From NCBI GenBank assembly GCA_954871525.1, contig OX940865.1:17188606-17252605 (forward strand): DNA of 64,000 nt. Direction: 5' to 3'. A program made the position numbers and the translations under genes. Origin of the DNA: Parietaria judaica. Lineage: Eukaryota > Streptophyta > Magnoliopsida > Rosales > Urticaceae. The notes beneath the pieces are model-generated. The model searched no databases. It was not told the origin of the DNA and was given only the letters and a program-made list of their open reading frames with translations. Of this stretch, positions 46,657 to 58,359 are shown one piece after another; the stretch's first letter is position 1, and every line of letters begins with the position of its first letter.

Positions 46657-47004
46657 TTAGGATATAACGTGAAGTGAATGTGGTTTGATGGTTATATTGT
46701 CCTTTTATGAGGGGGAAAGTGATGAGTTCGAGTCCTCCCAAAACTAACAAGCGAAAAAATATATAAAATGGTTTATCGCGGCATAAATACCCACACGTTG
46801 GTTTTATCACGGCATAAATACTCAAAGTTTGATATAATGTGTAAGTGACATGGCGATAGACTAACGAATGTTAAGTTTGACTGGACGGAATTAGTTGTTG
46901 CCACAGATTGACCGAGTTTGGCTACTTTAGCCGCTATAAATCCAGTTTGGACCTTTATCGACACAAATCATGAAAGTTTGGCTACTTTAGCCGCTATTAT
47001 CCCT
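45752..47004. mobile_element. 1.25-kb palindromic foldback element
   Basis: Left end AGGGATACTATCGGCTAAAG, right end CTTTAGCCGCTATTATCCCT. The outer arms pair over ~60 bp, then an internally repeated AGCGGCTAAAGTAGCCAAAC follows, and pairing continues inward: 46081-46220 against 46560-46690, including a tRNA-like SINE head (GAGTTCGAGTCC) present in both arms. The centre (46230-46560) is made of GGGTTGACTTTTT-type units and their inverse. The whole element could fold into one hairpin. It lies inside the outer Helitron, near its 3' end. Confidence 0.8.
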
Positions 47005-47094
47005 TTTTGTTTTGTGTTCTTTTACCATAAAACATGTTATATATAAAATAATATTTTATTCGTCACCGCACGAAGCGCGGTGCTTTTCCACTAG

Positions 47095-48564
47095 TAACTA
47101 TAAAGCTACTTAATGATGACTCTCTTCGGCCCAGTTTGGTATTGATGTGCTATCTTCAAAATTGTTTTTAAAAATTAATGTCAGATGAAGTGCTGTCGGA
47201 GAAAGTAATTTACCGTTTGGTTAATTAAAATGAAAAATAATTAGTTCTTTTTTTAAGTTTCAGTTTAGTGTTTGGTAAGCACTTTTACTTAATTCGCTTT
47301 TAAATGTACAAAAATAGTGAAGTAGACATAAATAATATAAATTAAATTTCAATAAAATATAAAAATATATAAAAAAATTAATTAATGTAATTATTCAATA
47401 AATAAAATAAAAAACCTTTCTTAGTTTGTTGTGCCTTTTGTGCTATTAATTGACAATAATTATGGTGAAAGTACTAATTTTTTACATCCATGTTTCTTTC
47501 GTCCACGGTAAAAAAAATAGTAATTTTACTAACTTAAAAGAATTAATACTTAACTGCAATAATAATATGTAGTTGTTTTTTTATATATACTTTACCTTCC
47601 AAAACGGATTGGTACTTTAACTATAATAATTTAAGAATGTGAACGTAAAAATGATACTTTTACCACCTAAAAGAATTGGTACTTTAACCACAATAGTAAA
47701 ATATTTTTAGTATTTTAACCACACAATAAGAATTGGTTATTCAACCAAAATAATTAAAAAAACGGACGTAATAAACTGGTATTTCTACCATACAAAAAGA
47801 ATTGGTACTTTAATCGCAACAATTTGAAAATATGAACATAAAAATTGACACTTTTACCACTTAAAAATAATTAGAATCTTAGTCGCAATAATAATATATG
47901 TTTTTGATAGTTTTACCATTCCAAAAAAATATATACGAAGATAAAGAAGAAGAAAAGTAAAAGTTGATTTTAGCAAAATCATGTATTACTTGCTTTTGAA
48001 TTTTTCTTGTAGAGAAGCTAAGCTTTGTATTGAAGTGCTTCCGTGTTAATTTACCAAACCCAAATATTAACTTAAAATTCTTAAAAAAACAAAAGCACCT
48101 ATATATATATATTAGTATTTAGTCATTAATAGTATTATGGTATTATTTAAAAAAAGTAGGTTCAATTCAAGGAGGAGAAGAAGATTAGTCGATGATTTAA
48201 TGAAAATACATAGCTCCATAGCTTTTTCTGAAAATTCATAGTTTTTGTTATTGTTCGGGCTACATCAACACCTCAACCGGTCCATCCAATTATCCGAAGC
48301 CGCCATCGTGTTACCCACGGGCAACCCGTTGACAAATTATAAGATATTTCAATATTTTTACGGACACCTCTCATGCTGTCTGTTTAATTATCCATAGCCA
48401 CCACACAAGGGCAATTCAGGAATTTAACTTTTACACAGCCCGTAAGCCAATAACAGCCATCCGCTCGGCGCGTGTCGTTCACTCGCCTTCTCTATTTTCC
48501 TCTAAACCTAACAAACTCCACGATTCGAGTCTCACTTCTCAGAGCTCAATCCATATACCGTCCC
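47095..48564. other. Intergenic and original CIA1 upstream region
   Basis: 47400-47950 has loose repeats of GGTACTTTAACC/TTTTACCACC-type phrases. 48400-48560 is less AT-rich (CCTTCTCTATTTTCC...) and was probably the CIA1 promoter before the hAT insertion at 48565. Confidence 0.45.
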
Positions 48565-48621
48565 CAGGGACGGATCTATTAGATAATGGGGGTGACAAAT
48601 GTCACCCCCAACTTTTCAGCA

Positions 48622-48623
<2 letters not shown>

Positions 48624-48684
<61 letters not shown>
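48624..48684. repeat. (ATT)n microsatellite inside the hAT element
   Basis: About 20 ATT/TTA units. On the minus strand it gives a poly-Asn open frame that is not a gene. Confidence 0.95.
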
Positions 48685-48992
48685 GTATATAACATCGTTT
48701 TAATAAAAAAATGATGTTGAAGTGTGTAAAGTTAACAAAATTAATATTGAGACTTAACAGTGAGAAAGAATTGAAGAAAAGCGCCCTTGCCACATTAGAA
48801 GCCGAAGCACTCATTTCCACTCGATAATAGTTCTCATTATCAGAGTAAATCAACAAAACCCTGATATTATTTGAGTATGATAAGAGAATAATTTTTGGTT
48901 GAATTGATTTAATCAGATATGATCATATGATAGATTAATTATAGGATGTAAAAACGAAATTGGGTTGGTTTAGTGAAAACACCGATGGTTGA

Positions 48993-49304
48993 TTGTTTTT
49001 TAGTAAAAAAAATGTTAACGCCAATTCAAGTCTAATTCAAGGGCCAACAATTGAATTCCATCATATGTCAAAGCTACGAAGAGACGAAGTTGATGTTGAT
49101 TTTGATATTGGCAAAGTAGAATGTGACTTGGTTTTACGACCAAAAATTTGGAAATATCCGACCGATAAGCGTGATGAAGTTCACCTAGCTTATATTAATT
49201 TGGGTCCAAATCAGCTTAGACTTCTTAAGTATCAAAATCAAGATAATAAAGACAATCTCGAAGTTTTCAATCATATTTGTTCGACTGGTTTCTATCATGG
49301 TTAG
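48993..49304 (+). pseudogene. Truncated TTF-type/hAT transposase-like N-terminus
   Basis: 103 codons. The stretch DIGKVECDLVLRPKIWKYPT followed by KRDEVHLAYINLGPNQ corresponds to the conserved ...GLR-x-P-I-x-x-Y-x-x-x-x-RDE-x-RRAYI-x-x-GP-x-Q motif, from memory, of plant zinc finger MYM/TTF-type hAT-derived proteins. The TTF finger and the hAT dimerisation domain are missing. It stops well short of a full transposase. Confidence 0.6.
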
Positions 49305-49505
49305 ATGGAATTCACCGAGCATATATTATAGTATTTTATGTTCTTTTTTTCGTCACCCCTAGGTTAATTCCTGGTTCCGTCCCTGACCGTCCCTCACACA
49401 CACACATATATATATATATATACACACATTACACACGTATATACGAAGCTACTGCATACGGTTAAGCTCTGCGATTCATCTGCTCTCTTTCCTCTCTGGC
49501 CTGCA

Positions 49506-52500
49506 ATGGAGTTCGTTGACGGTCAGTACGAACTGAGAGAGGTTCAGAAGCTCGAGGGACACGCCGATAGGGTTTGGAGTCTGGCGTGGAATCCGGCCAC
49601 CGGAGTCAATGGAATTCCGGCGTCGTTTGCTTCTTGCAGCGGAGACAAGACCGTCCGGATTTGGGAGCAGACTCGCTCCTCTTCCGATTCGTCTTGGGAA
49701 TGCAAGGTCAGTTTCTCTTTGAGCTGTAATGGAGCTTTGGTTGGATTACAGTAGTCATTTGATCCTGTGATGCAGTAAGCGGTTAAGAGATTGATCGGTG
49801 ATCTGTTTCAGTGAAAAATTTCACACATTTTTTAGTGAATTTGGAGGAGAATGCTCGAGCTTCTCCATGCTTAGTTAGGAGAAGCTTCGATTTGAATGCT
49901 TGTGCTCTTTGTTAATTGTGGGTAGTGAAGCAATGCCAACGGAAATCTGCTCTATGACTCGTGATTCTTTGCGTGATTTTCAGACTGCTTGTGTTGGAAT
50001 GTTCATTGAAAGTGGAGATATATTGCTGTGTAGCTTATAGAATATGCTAGTAGTACCGAGTTCAATGACCTCTTTCTTCTCGTTCGTCGATGCTTACCGA
50101 AATAATATGATTAATTGTGACTGAATTGACCTTTTCCCACCTTGTTGCAATGACAATACTATGTCCCAGGTGTTACATTGATAGGTTTATTTTTAATTTT
50201 TATTTATTATTATGTTATTCATATCTTACGAGTATTAGTAGGTTGTTTTTGGTAAATAGAAATAATGGAAATATAAGGAAGCCCTGATCTCTACGATAGG
50301 GATTTGGGCCGTGGTTATGTTTTGTTATGTCGGTTTGATGCAAGACACTGAGAGAGCTTTGGCTCCTTTATTCCATTAAATCACTGTTTATTATCTCTTT
50401 GGTGAATTCCCGTTGGTATGTGTTTGTTTCGGTTATTTTCCGTAATCGGTTTCTTTATATGTTTGTAGGACATTTGTCCCATAGTTTCTTATTAACTTGG
50501 AATTTTTTCATATGTAAAACGGTTCTATATATGCAGGAAGTATTGGAAGATAGACATACTAGAACCGTCCGATCATGTGCGTGGACCCCATCCGGGAAGT
50601 TATTGGCTACTGGTAGCTTTGATGCTACAACTGGCATTTGGGAACATGTCGGGGGTGATTTTGAATGTGTTTCAGTTTTGGAGGTACTGATACCCTTCAT
50701 CTTTTCTTAATGTACAGTCTCATTTAGTTCCACAATTTAGTACTTATAAAGTTTATTATGTTTTCTTGGGTTTATATGCTCATGGTTTATGCTATCTAAG
50801 TGCAATTTAAAGTCAGAAAAGTTGAAAAATTCTAAACAATGAGCATAATCTGAGCAACCAATTAAAAAGATCGAGGTGAGATAACCAGATTTTATTTTAA
50901 CTATACCTTACTTTGAAAGCAAGTTACTTATAATTATAATGTAATTATATTCCTTTTATTGCGAACTAATCGTCCATAAAAAGAAAAGAAAAAGATTGGA
51001 GTTGGTAGATCGAGTAAGCAAATGTTTAGGTGAAGGAGCGAGCTGTACATCTTAGTTAATTTATGTTGCTTTTTGGGTTTATAAGATCCAGATTTATGCT
51101 ATCCTCGAGCAATTGCAAGTCAGAAATGTCAAAGCATGACTTGAAGTGTCTAAACAATGATCATATATTATGAGCTAGATAAACATAAAAAATATAAAGG
51201 GAAAAGGAGAAAGTTAGAATTTAATTATACCATAGTTTAAATGCTCTAGTTACGTATTATAAGTTATCATTTGTTCGTACACGGGTATTAATTATTGTAT
51301 ACTTTTTGATAAATTAATTGGCGAACATTTTTACAACTTTATTAGAAACCAGTTAAAGTAGAGTTTATAGTAATTTATTTTGTTTTCTAGGTTTATATGA
51401 TCCTGGTTTTTGCTATCCTGAGCAATTTTAAGTAAAAGGCTTGATTTAAAAACAGGAGTCGTGCCTTACCGGCTATGATTTAGAGTTCATTCTTTCTTAT
51501 TACTTTCCTCTTTCTTTCTCTCTCTCTCTCTCTCTTTTTTTCTTCTGACGTTTTCCCCATATCCTCATAATGCTGCACCGGTGCCTATATCAATAGAGTC
51601 GTAGACTCGTAGTAGAGAGGTTAGTTTTACAAAATTTATATTGTTTTGGCTTTCTATGGTCCTGGTTTTTTTTTTTTAATTTTTTTTTCCGGAGCAATTT
51701 AAAGTCACATTACAAGGTGTGATTTTTTTGTAGAAATGTAGAAAGTAAGGTAGTATTATGTAAATAAACACTTTATGTAATTTTTATTGTAGTTATAGCT
51801 GATTTGATAGGTTCCTTTCTGAGAGGAATTAATTAGAGTTAATAATTATTATCACTGTTCATGTATTAGATACTGATTAAGGTATACTATGCACTCTCAG
51901 TTTAGTAATTCAGAAATTCTCAAAGAGAACAATATTATGATGATATTTTCTTATTTTCCTCTCTTCTTATTAGTATAGTAAATGTAGAAAGTAGGGTAGT
52001 AATAGACGATTTTATGTAATTGGCTATTGTAAGTATAGCTTATTAGATTAATATATATAATTATATATATATTTTAAAGTATAGCTGACATATATATATA
52101 TATATGTTTTTCTTATACGTTTCTTATAAAAAATAATGCCCTCTTCTAACATAGAAGTGCCGCTGGTAAAAAGTGTCCTTTAGGGTATTTACTATTTAGT
52201 TTAATTCCTTTTATTGATTAAGCTTTAATTATGTCATTAAGGGTAATCCAGTAAATTTCTTATGTAATTGGGGGGTTTTGGCCAAGCTATTAGTTGCCCA
52301 CCTTGGGCATCTGCGACGGCTATGCACTTGTTTAGATAATTTTCTCTTTTGCATCTAGGGGAGTCTCTAACCATACTCTCGAAGGATCTGTCATTCATTT
52401 GTGTTCTTCGGGTTAATTAGTCTAAAGGGGAAGGGGGAGCATCATCTTGATGATCTCCCGTCGGCCGGAATTGTGTATGTGTGACGTGATTGATTTGTTA

Positions 52501-55500
52501 GCATTTAATTGGATCGGGATCGCGTCATAATTGTGCTTGTATATAGGGTCATGAAAGTGAAGTGAAGAGTGTATCGTGGAATGCTTCTGGGACTTTGCTT
52601 GCTACATGTAGCAGAGATAAAACTGTGTGGATTTGGGAAGCACAGACAAGCAGTGAATTTTTATGTGAAGCAATGATGGGTGGACACTCGCAAGACGTGA
52701 AATTTGTTCAATGGCATCCAACGGCAGACATTTTGTTTTCTTGTAGCTACGATGACACTATTAAGGTAACATCAAAACAATCTATAATTACTATTCTTAA
52801 AACTACTTTTAAATGTTATTGTGGTTTTCAGAGATTGAAATTTGAAAGAATAATATCTGATCAATGATTCTCAACGGAATTCCAAACATATAGATACAGA
52901 ACGATATTTAGTAGTTAAAGTAAATTAACTAGGCTTTACAACTAAATTACATATGATAAGAGACCAATTCTATAGTTATGTTTGTGATAATTCCGTTTAC
53001 TTTTTTTTTTTTGCCTCATACTTACTCTAGTCAATATCGACAGAATATCTTAGTTAGTTGATAGTGTGTTTCTGAAGCCATATATATTATTAATAACATA
53101 TTATCTCACTGTTTCAGAAATACATGTATTTAGAGACTATTCGATTGCAGTACGGTGATTGATTCCCTCTAATAATGTGTACATATATAAAATATGTATG
53201 AATAATATTAGTGTAAAGTTAACTGATATATGTCTCAGTGTAATTATTGATAATTTTATATCATATTGTATGTGTATCTTAATGTGTAGCACATATACAG
53301 CCATTTCAGTTAAGCCGCATAATCATTTAACCTTTAGATTTATAAACAATACAGTATTTATGTAATAATATTTTTGTTGCCAATTCTGGTTTTCTAATGT
53401 AAGTGTTTTTACTCCCAGGTTTGGGCAGATGAGGATGGTGATTGGGGGTGTGTTCAGACATTAGATGAATCTAACAAGTATGTACAAACATAGAAAGTTA
53501 GGGAGTATTTTCTAAGTAAAAATTCTAATGCGGCCAGTTATTGTAATTAATTATTGCTAATTAGACGTTTAGTGTAAATTATTGTTTTTGTTATTTGAGT
53601 AAAAGATGTACTCATTAGAAGAGTAAATATGCAATAATGCCCTCACAAACTTTAATTTTTGGTAGCAATACCCCCCTATACTTTCAAGTTTCAAGAGGTA
53701 CCTCATTTCCCAGCAAGTCGAGAATTATCACTGTTGAGCAAAGCATGACTATTGCTTTAGAGTAATCCCACATTCTAGTATATCTCATACAATAATAAAT
53801 TGACAAAAAAACGTTCTAGTAAGTCGTGTTGCGCACGATTAACATTTTTTGATGCTTAGGGGTTAATGTGCTATTTTTAGAACTAAATGAGGCATTTAGT
53901 TTAAAAATTAGATTTCAGGGGGCATTACTGCCAATTTACGTATTAGAAAATCAATCACGCCAAGCTACAATACATGACTAAGCTTCTCTCTTTCTGCTTG
54001 TGAGATTGTTTACCATTTTTCTGTAATGATATAAAAAGCCTTTTTTTTTTTTTTTTTTTTTCAGTGGTCACACCTCTACCGTTTGGGCTCTCTCATTCAA
54101 TCCTGGTGGAGACAAAATGGTCACGTGTAGGTAAGGAAGTGTCTTCAATGTTCATTTTTAAGTTATCCAAATAATAATATGTTTCTGTCATAGCATAATA
54201 TTAAATCTAGCTTCTCGTTATATAAAGAGGAGTTTTGAAAGAGAATATTAAAATAGCAGGCAATAAATTTTGCAGTGATGATCTGACTCTAAAGATATGG
54301 GAAACAGACTTAGCAATCACGCAATCTGGAAACGATTACGCTCCGTGGTGAGGAACTTTATTCTCAACGATTATGTACTGTTACGTAACACTAACATAGT
54401 TTAATTATGCTCATCAGGTTGCTTTTTTGTCATGATATTGTTTTGTTATTTAAATATTAGTTATACATGTATAAAAATGTTTTCGGGTTTAAAAATGTTT
54501 TAGGGACGTTATTCGGTTTTAGTGTTTGGGCCTGCCTGCCCGGCCCTTTAGGTTGTAATGCCTTGTCTATTTAAAGGGCACAAATGAATGAGAAAGGAAG
54601 CCAAATACATTCTCCCAAAGTTAGTTAGCTTAGTATCTCTATAAAATAAGTCTAGCTTATTAGGAGTGAGGCTCGGAAGTGAAATCAACAGCTCCTGTTA
54701 TGAGATTGGGCTTTGTCGTAAAAGTATCTTTCAGTTCGTATACATTTATGTTGTTCTCTGATCTATTAATTGTGAATTTTTATGACTATTTCTTTTCAAA
54801 CTCATATTTGTATTCTTTTTAAGGACAGGGAAAACAATTAGAAATTCCTTATATTAAAATATGCCTTGGCTTTTTCAGGAAACACGTTTGCACTATTGCG
54901 GGTTATCATGACCGTACTATCTTTTCGGTTCATTGGTCAAGGTACTGAGAAAACAAAATCTGTTACAACTATTTTGTTTTTCAATAAACTCCAGTTTTTC
55001 AGATTGATATAAGCCGATACTTGTTTTCTTATTTTAAACTTATAGTAGAACTTAAGAATGATAGAGTAATCTTGGCTCATGATCACGGTAGCATAAGATG
55101 AGTATTGCTAGCGAACGGGTCTTTGACTGTTATTCCATCTTTAGAATGATGAAGTAATGATCTAGATAAATATAATATGCAATGCGATACGTGTTCAATA
55201 CAGCCATTGATTGAGTTAAACAAAAACATTTAAGTTATCCCTTTGTTAAGTGGTATATGCGGCAATGTTCTCTTAGAAGAGAAAAAATGAGCGGAAATGG
55301 TCACTCTATAAAGCATTTTGGTGATCTTTCACTGTTGCTTTGGACAGAAAAATAGATAGAAACTAAATATAAAAAGAGATTTTTTAATGCAACTTTTATG
55401 GGTAATTACGGAACTCCATGTGTTTTTGACATAGTAAATATGTTAAAATTAATGATCATAACACTTAAACTTCTGTGATTACCCTTTAAACTTACAACTA

Positions 55501-57756
55501 ATGTGTTCTTTTTTTTTTTTTAAGTTGTCATCTAAATCAGTGAAAGACTAAATCCACACACAAATACTAACAGAGGGACTGTACCCGCTCATTTTCTTCT
55601 TCTTTGACGGACCATTGAAGTAGCCAATAGGGCTTCAGTTATCAACAAGCAAACTAAAAACTAAAATAGCATGTTACGATTTATCAATGTTTACGCAAAT
55701 TTGATTGCATTAATCTAATTATTATATCGTGATACTCGTATTGCTAGTATGTATTTCCGTTTATATAGCTATCTGAAGAATATATCGTTGACTATATGAA
55801 GGGAAGGTATCATTGCCAGTGGAGCAGCTGACGATGCCATACGACTTTTTGTGGAAAACAAGGACAAAGATAGCTCAGTATGCTCTTTCCTTTTTTCCAT
55901 ATATTCTAATTTATTACTTTCGTAGAAAATCTGCGTCGCTATTAGTCTATGTGATAATCTTTTTTCCTCTCTATACTTTAGGGTGCAAGTTTACACAGAA
56001 AAAAACCGGTTACTGGTCCTACTTTTTTTAGGTTTTGTATTTTTTTTGTTTATGAATTGATTTTACACTGGCGGAATCGGAATCATTCGGCTTTTATTGG
56101 TTAAAAACTGGGAAATATATATTAGGTTTTGAAAATGTCAAAAAATCAGAAGCGAACCCCAGTTTCATCCCTAAGTATTTTTCGGAAGCAATTTTACAGG
56201 GTTCTCTTGTATAAATCCTTTCTATTTCTAGTTTTTGGGGATGGAAGTTTTACACTGGAAACTCGAAAGAAAGAAAAATAAAATTCCTATTTTAAATGTA
56301 GCTAGTTCTTGTAGATACCTTTACTGGTTGTTTGCCTACACCGTGAAAAATTTACCGGTTATATTTTAGGAGCTTTTAGTTTTTTCTTAGGGTCTGAGGT
56401 TTTGGAAGTTTTTTTTTTTTTTTTTTAAATTAATTTATGATAGTTTGAAGACTGGATTCATACCAAAATTACCCGATTATATAAACTGTCCAAAATGCGA
56501 GTTTCATAAAATAAGATTAAGAACCCGGAAACTGAACTGAACCCTGTCGGTTTCATTTCCCAGCTCAACGAGTGCTCTTGATTCTTTATTGTTATTTTAA
56601 TTATGCTATATATATATGAAAATACTGACTTGAGCTACTTTAAAGGTTGATGGGCCAAAGTATAAGCTTCTGATAAAGCAGGAAAAAGCTCATGACATGG
56701 ACATAAATTCAGTACAATGGAGCACTGGGGTAAGATTTTTGATTCCCATTTCCATATTTGTCCTTACGTTCTCTCTAAAATAGACACCTGTCTCTTCAAT
56801 TCATGAAAATTGGAAAATGTTAGTTCTTATCTTTACATGCTCGTATTCTTGTGATAAGCTTTTCTTTTACAATGACAATTACAAAACAACCCCCATAGGA
56901 TTCTCCACATGTACCATGTGGCATATCAATCCTCATAGATTCCATCTCTTCCATTACAAGTAACATTAATGCTTTCTTTCCTTTTGATATTTAAGAAGTA
57001 GAGTAATTGGCAATATTCCCTCCCGAACTTTGCATGTTGGTGCAAGTTTCCCCCTGTACTTTCAAAAGTAGCACATTGCGTACACGTTAGAAAATGTTGA
57101 AAAATGTTAACTTTTCCTCAATGCATGAACTGAAGGTATCTATTGTCAATTAATTGTTAAAAAAGATCAATATATTAGATTAGGAGACCATTGTGAAGTA
57201 ATCAATGAGTTCAGTTTTTCAAGAGATGTTGAGATGAATGTCCTACAAGATCGAAAAAATAAATGAAAACAAGTCATGTGTTGTGCAGAAGTTAAACTTT
57301 TCGACCATTTTTTATTCGTAGAGGTTTCGGACATGCTGTTTTAATGTCAGTATTAGAGGGTATTGTTGCCAAAAACTATATTCCAGGGGTCAAACTGCAA
57401 CATGTAAAGTGCAGGGGGCAATACTGCCAATTAATCTAACAAATGTATTAAAGATCACCATGCCCAAAGATCAGAAACTCTGAAATCTGAAGCCTTGTTA
57501 AGAATAAGATTGCACGCAATCTCACGCGATTTTTGTAGTTCAGTAGGTTATGAATTTGAGGAATTCAAAGACTAAACATGATTATACTTGGCTTATAACG
57601 CCATATTAACACATTTTGATTTCATTCTTCTGTTCATTCTTCACCTTCAATTTGTTTTTGATCTTTTGTTTTATCTTTTAGGATAAACGGCTCCTCGCTT
57701 CGGCAAGCGACGACGGATCAATTAAAATCTGGGAACTGGTATCTCTACCCAACTAA
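49506..57756 (+). CDS. CIA1: Cytosolic iron-sulfur assembly WD40 protein CIA1/CIAO1
   Basis: Exons 49506-49706, 50537-50683, 52547-52765, 53419-53477, 54065-54130, 54276-54347, 54879-54941, 55802-55877, 56646-56729, 57682-57756. All are GT-AG with joined phases, giving 353 residues; Arabidopsis At2g26060 has about 352. CIA1 is part of the CIA targeting complex (with MMS19 and AE7) that delivers [4Fe-4S] clusters to cytosolic and nuclear proteins. Seven WD blades are visible: [15 protein letters not shown]...[27 protein letters not shown]...[19 protein letters not shown]...[19 protein letters not shown]...[19 protein letters not shown]...[20 protein letters not shown]...IRLF, and [10 protein letters not shown]...IKIWEL. 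Introns are long and repeat-filled. A hAT element lies just upstream. Loss in Arabidopsis is embryo-lethal, so this copy is probably functional. Confidence 0.95.
51510..52100. repeat. Retroelement-like remnant in CIA1 intron 2
   Basis: ~51730-51960 resembles 3530-3760 in the first gene (TAGAAAGT..., GGAACTAATTAGAGT/GGAATTAATTAGAGTT, CACTCTCA..). A shorter related piece is at 53490-53600. It may be an LTR-type fragment; ends not seen. Confidence 0.4.
53630..53940. repeat. Foldback element in CIA1 intron 4
   Basis: Left arm (GCAATAATGCCCTCACAAAC...) and right arm (GGGGGCATTACTGCCAATTT) belong to the family seen at 4377-4828 and 57003-57440. Arms are diverged. Confidence 0.45.
55979..56173. mobile_element. 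hAT-like MITE in CIA1 intron 8
   Basis: Starts TAGGGTGCAAGTTT and ends GTTTCATCCCTA, the same type of ends as 29932-30731, with CCGGTTACTGG inside. The target duplication is not convincing. Confidence 0.4.
57003..57440. repeat. Foldback element in CIA1 intron 9
   Basis: Left arm TAATTGGCAATATTCCCTCC then GAACTTTGCATGTTGGTGCA; right arm CTGCAACATGTAAAGTGCAG, then GGGGGCAATACTGCCAATTA. This is the best-preserved member of the intron foldback family. Confidence 0.65.
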
Positions 57757-58053
57757 AAGAATTGCCCAAGAACTTCCTCATCAATTGTATACTAGTTGCA
57801 TAATTCTTCTTTCATATTGATCAATATCAAATTTTGATATCATTAGTTTATTAGTGAAGAAATCTCTATTGTTTGTTTTACCATTTTCGAATTTTGACAA
57901 CACTGATTGCATATCTTTTTTAGTGCACAATTTATTTGATTTTTTTTTTTGGGAGAGTTATATTCATTTACATTTTTATTTCTCTTGCATTTGCTGAAGA
58001 ATTTCCTCATAAATTATGTATAATAATTGCACAGGCTTGGCCCTTCTACAAAG

Positions 58054-58356
58054 GGAAACTTCATAAAACATCCTTCAAAACACCATAAATTATTTTATTA
58101 CACCTCAAAACATCATCATTGGAAATACATCCTTTTTAAATTATATGTACCAAAATACCATTTCAAAATATACATATTGTGTCCTGAAAAATGGACATAT
58201 TGTCTCCTGAAAAATGGACAAGTCGCGTCTGGAATAATACACAACTAAGGGTATTTTGGTACATAAAATTTAAAAAGGATGTATTTCCAATTATGATGTT
58301 TTGAGGTGTAATAAAATAATTTATGGTGTTTTAAGGGATGTTTTATGAAATTTCCA
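58054..58356. mobile_element. 303-bp foldback MITE downstream of CIA1
   Basis: Ends GGAAACTTCATAAAACATCC and GGATGTTTTATGAAATTTCC. The arms pair nearly perfectly for ~105 bp each, including TTATTTTATTACACCTCAAA and its inverse. The short centre holds two copies of TCCTGAAAAATGGACA. Flanks share TACAAA. High arm identity points to recent activity. Confidence 0.85.
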
Positions 58357-58359
58357 TTT

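Larger units (their letters stand above)
40667..47094 (+). mobile_element. Outer Helitron, 6.4 kb, non-autonomous
   Basis: 5' end TCTATATATATATATAAAAG after an A (40666). 3' end CTAG before a T (47095), with a hairpin (CACCGCACGAAGCGCGGTG) ending 10 bases before CTAG. These are Helitron marks: TC start, hairpin plus CTRR end, insertion between A and T without target duplication. It holds a second Helitron (40823-43797, opposite strand) and a palindromic element (45752-47004), which leaves about 2.2 kb of its own. No Rep/helicase frame. It contains an exon-like piece at 44452-44521. Confidence 0.75.
48565..49385 (+). mobile_element. 821-bp hAT element carrying a transposase fragment, upstream of CIA1
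   Basis: Ends CAGGGACGGATC and (inverted) CAGGGACGGA. Flanked by the exact 8-bp repeat ACCGTCCC at 48557-48564 and 49386-49393. Inside is an (ATT)n run and an open frame, 48993-49304, that resembles the N-terminus of plant TTF-type zinc-finger/hAT transposase-like proteins. The element ends 120 bp before the CIA1 start codon. Confidence 0.88.

Noticed and set aside
46433..46825. 130-codon minus-strand frame
   Set aside because: It reads the centre and right arm of the palindromic element, including an AT microsatellite.
48602..48856. Minus-strand frame with a long poly-Asn run
   Set aside because: It is the (ATT)n microsatellite inside the hAT element.
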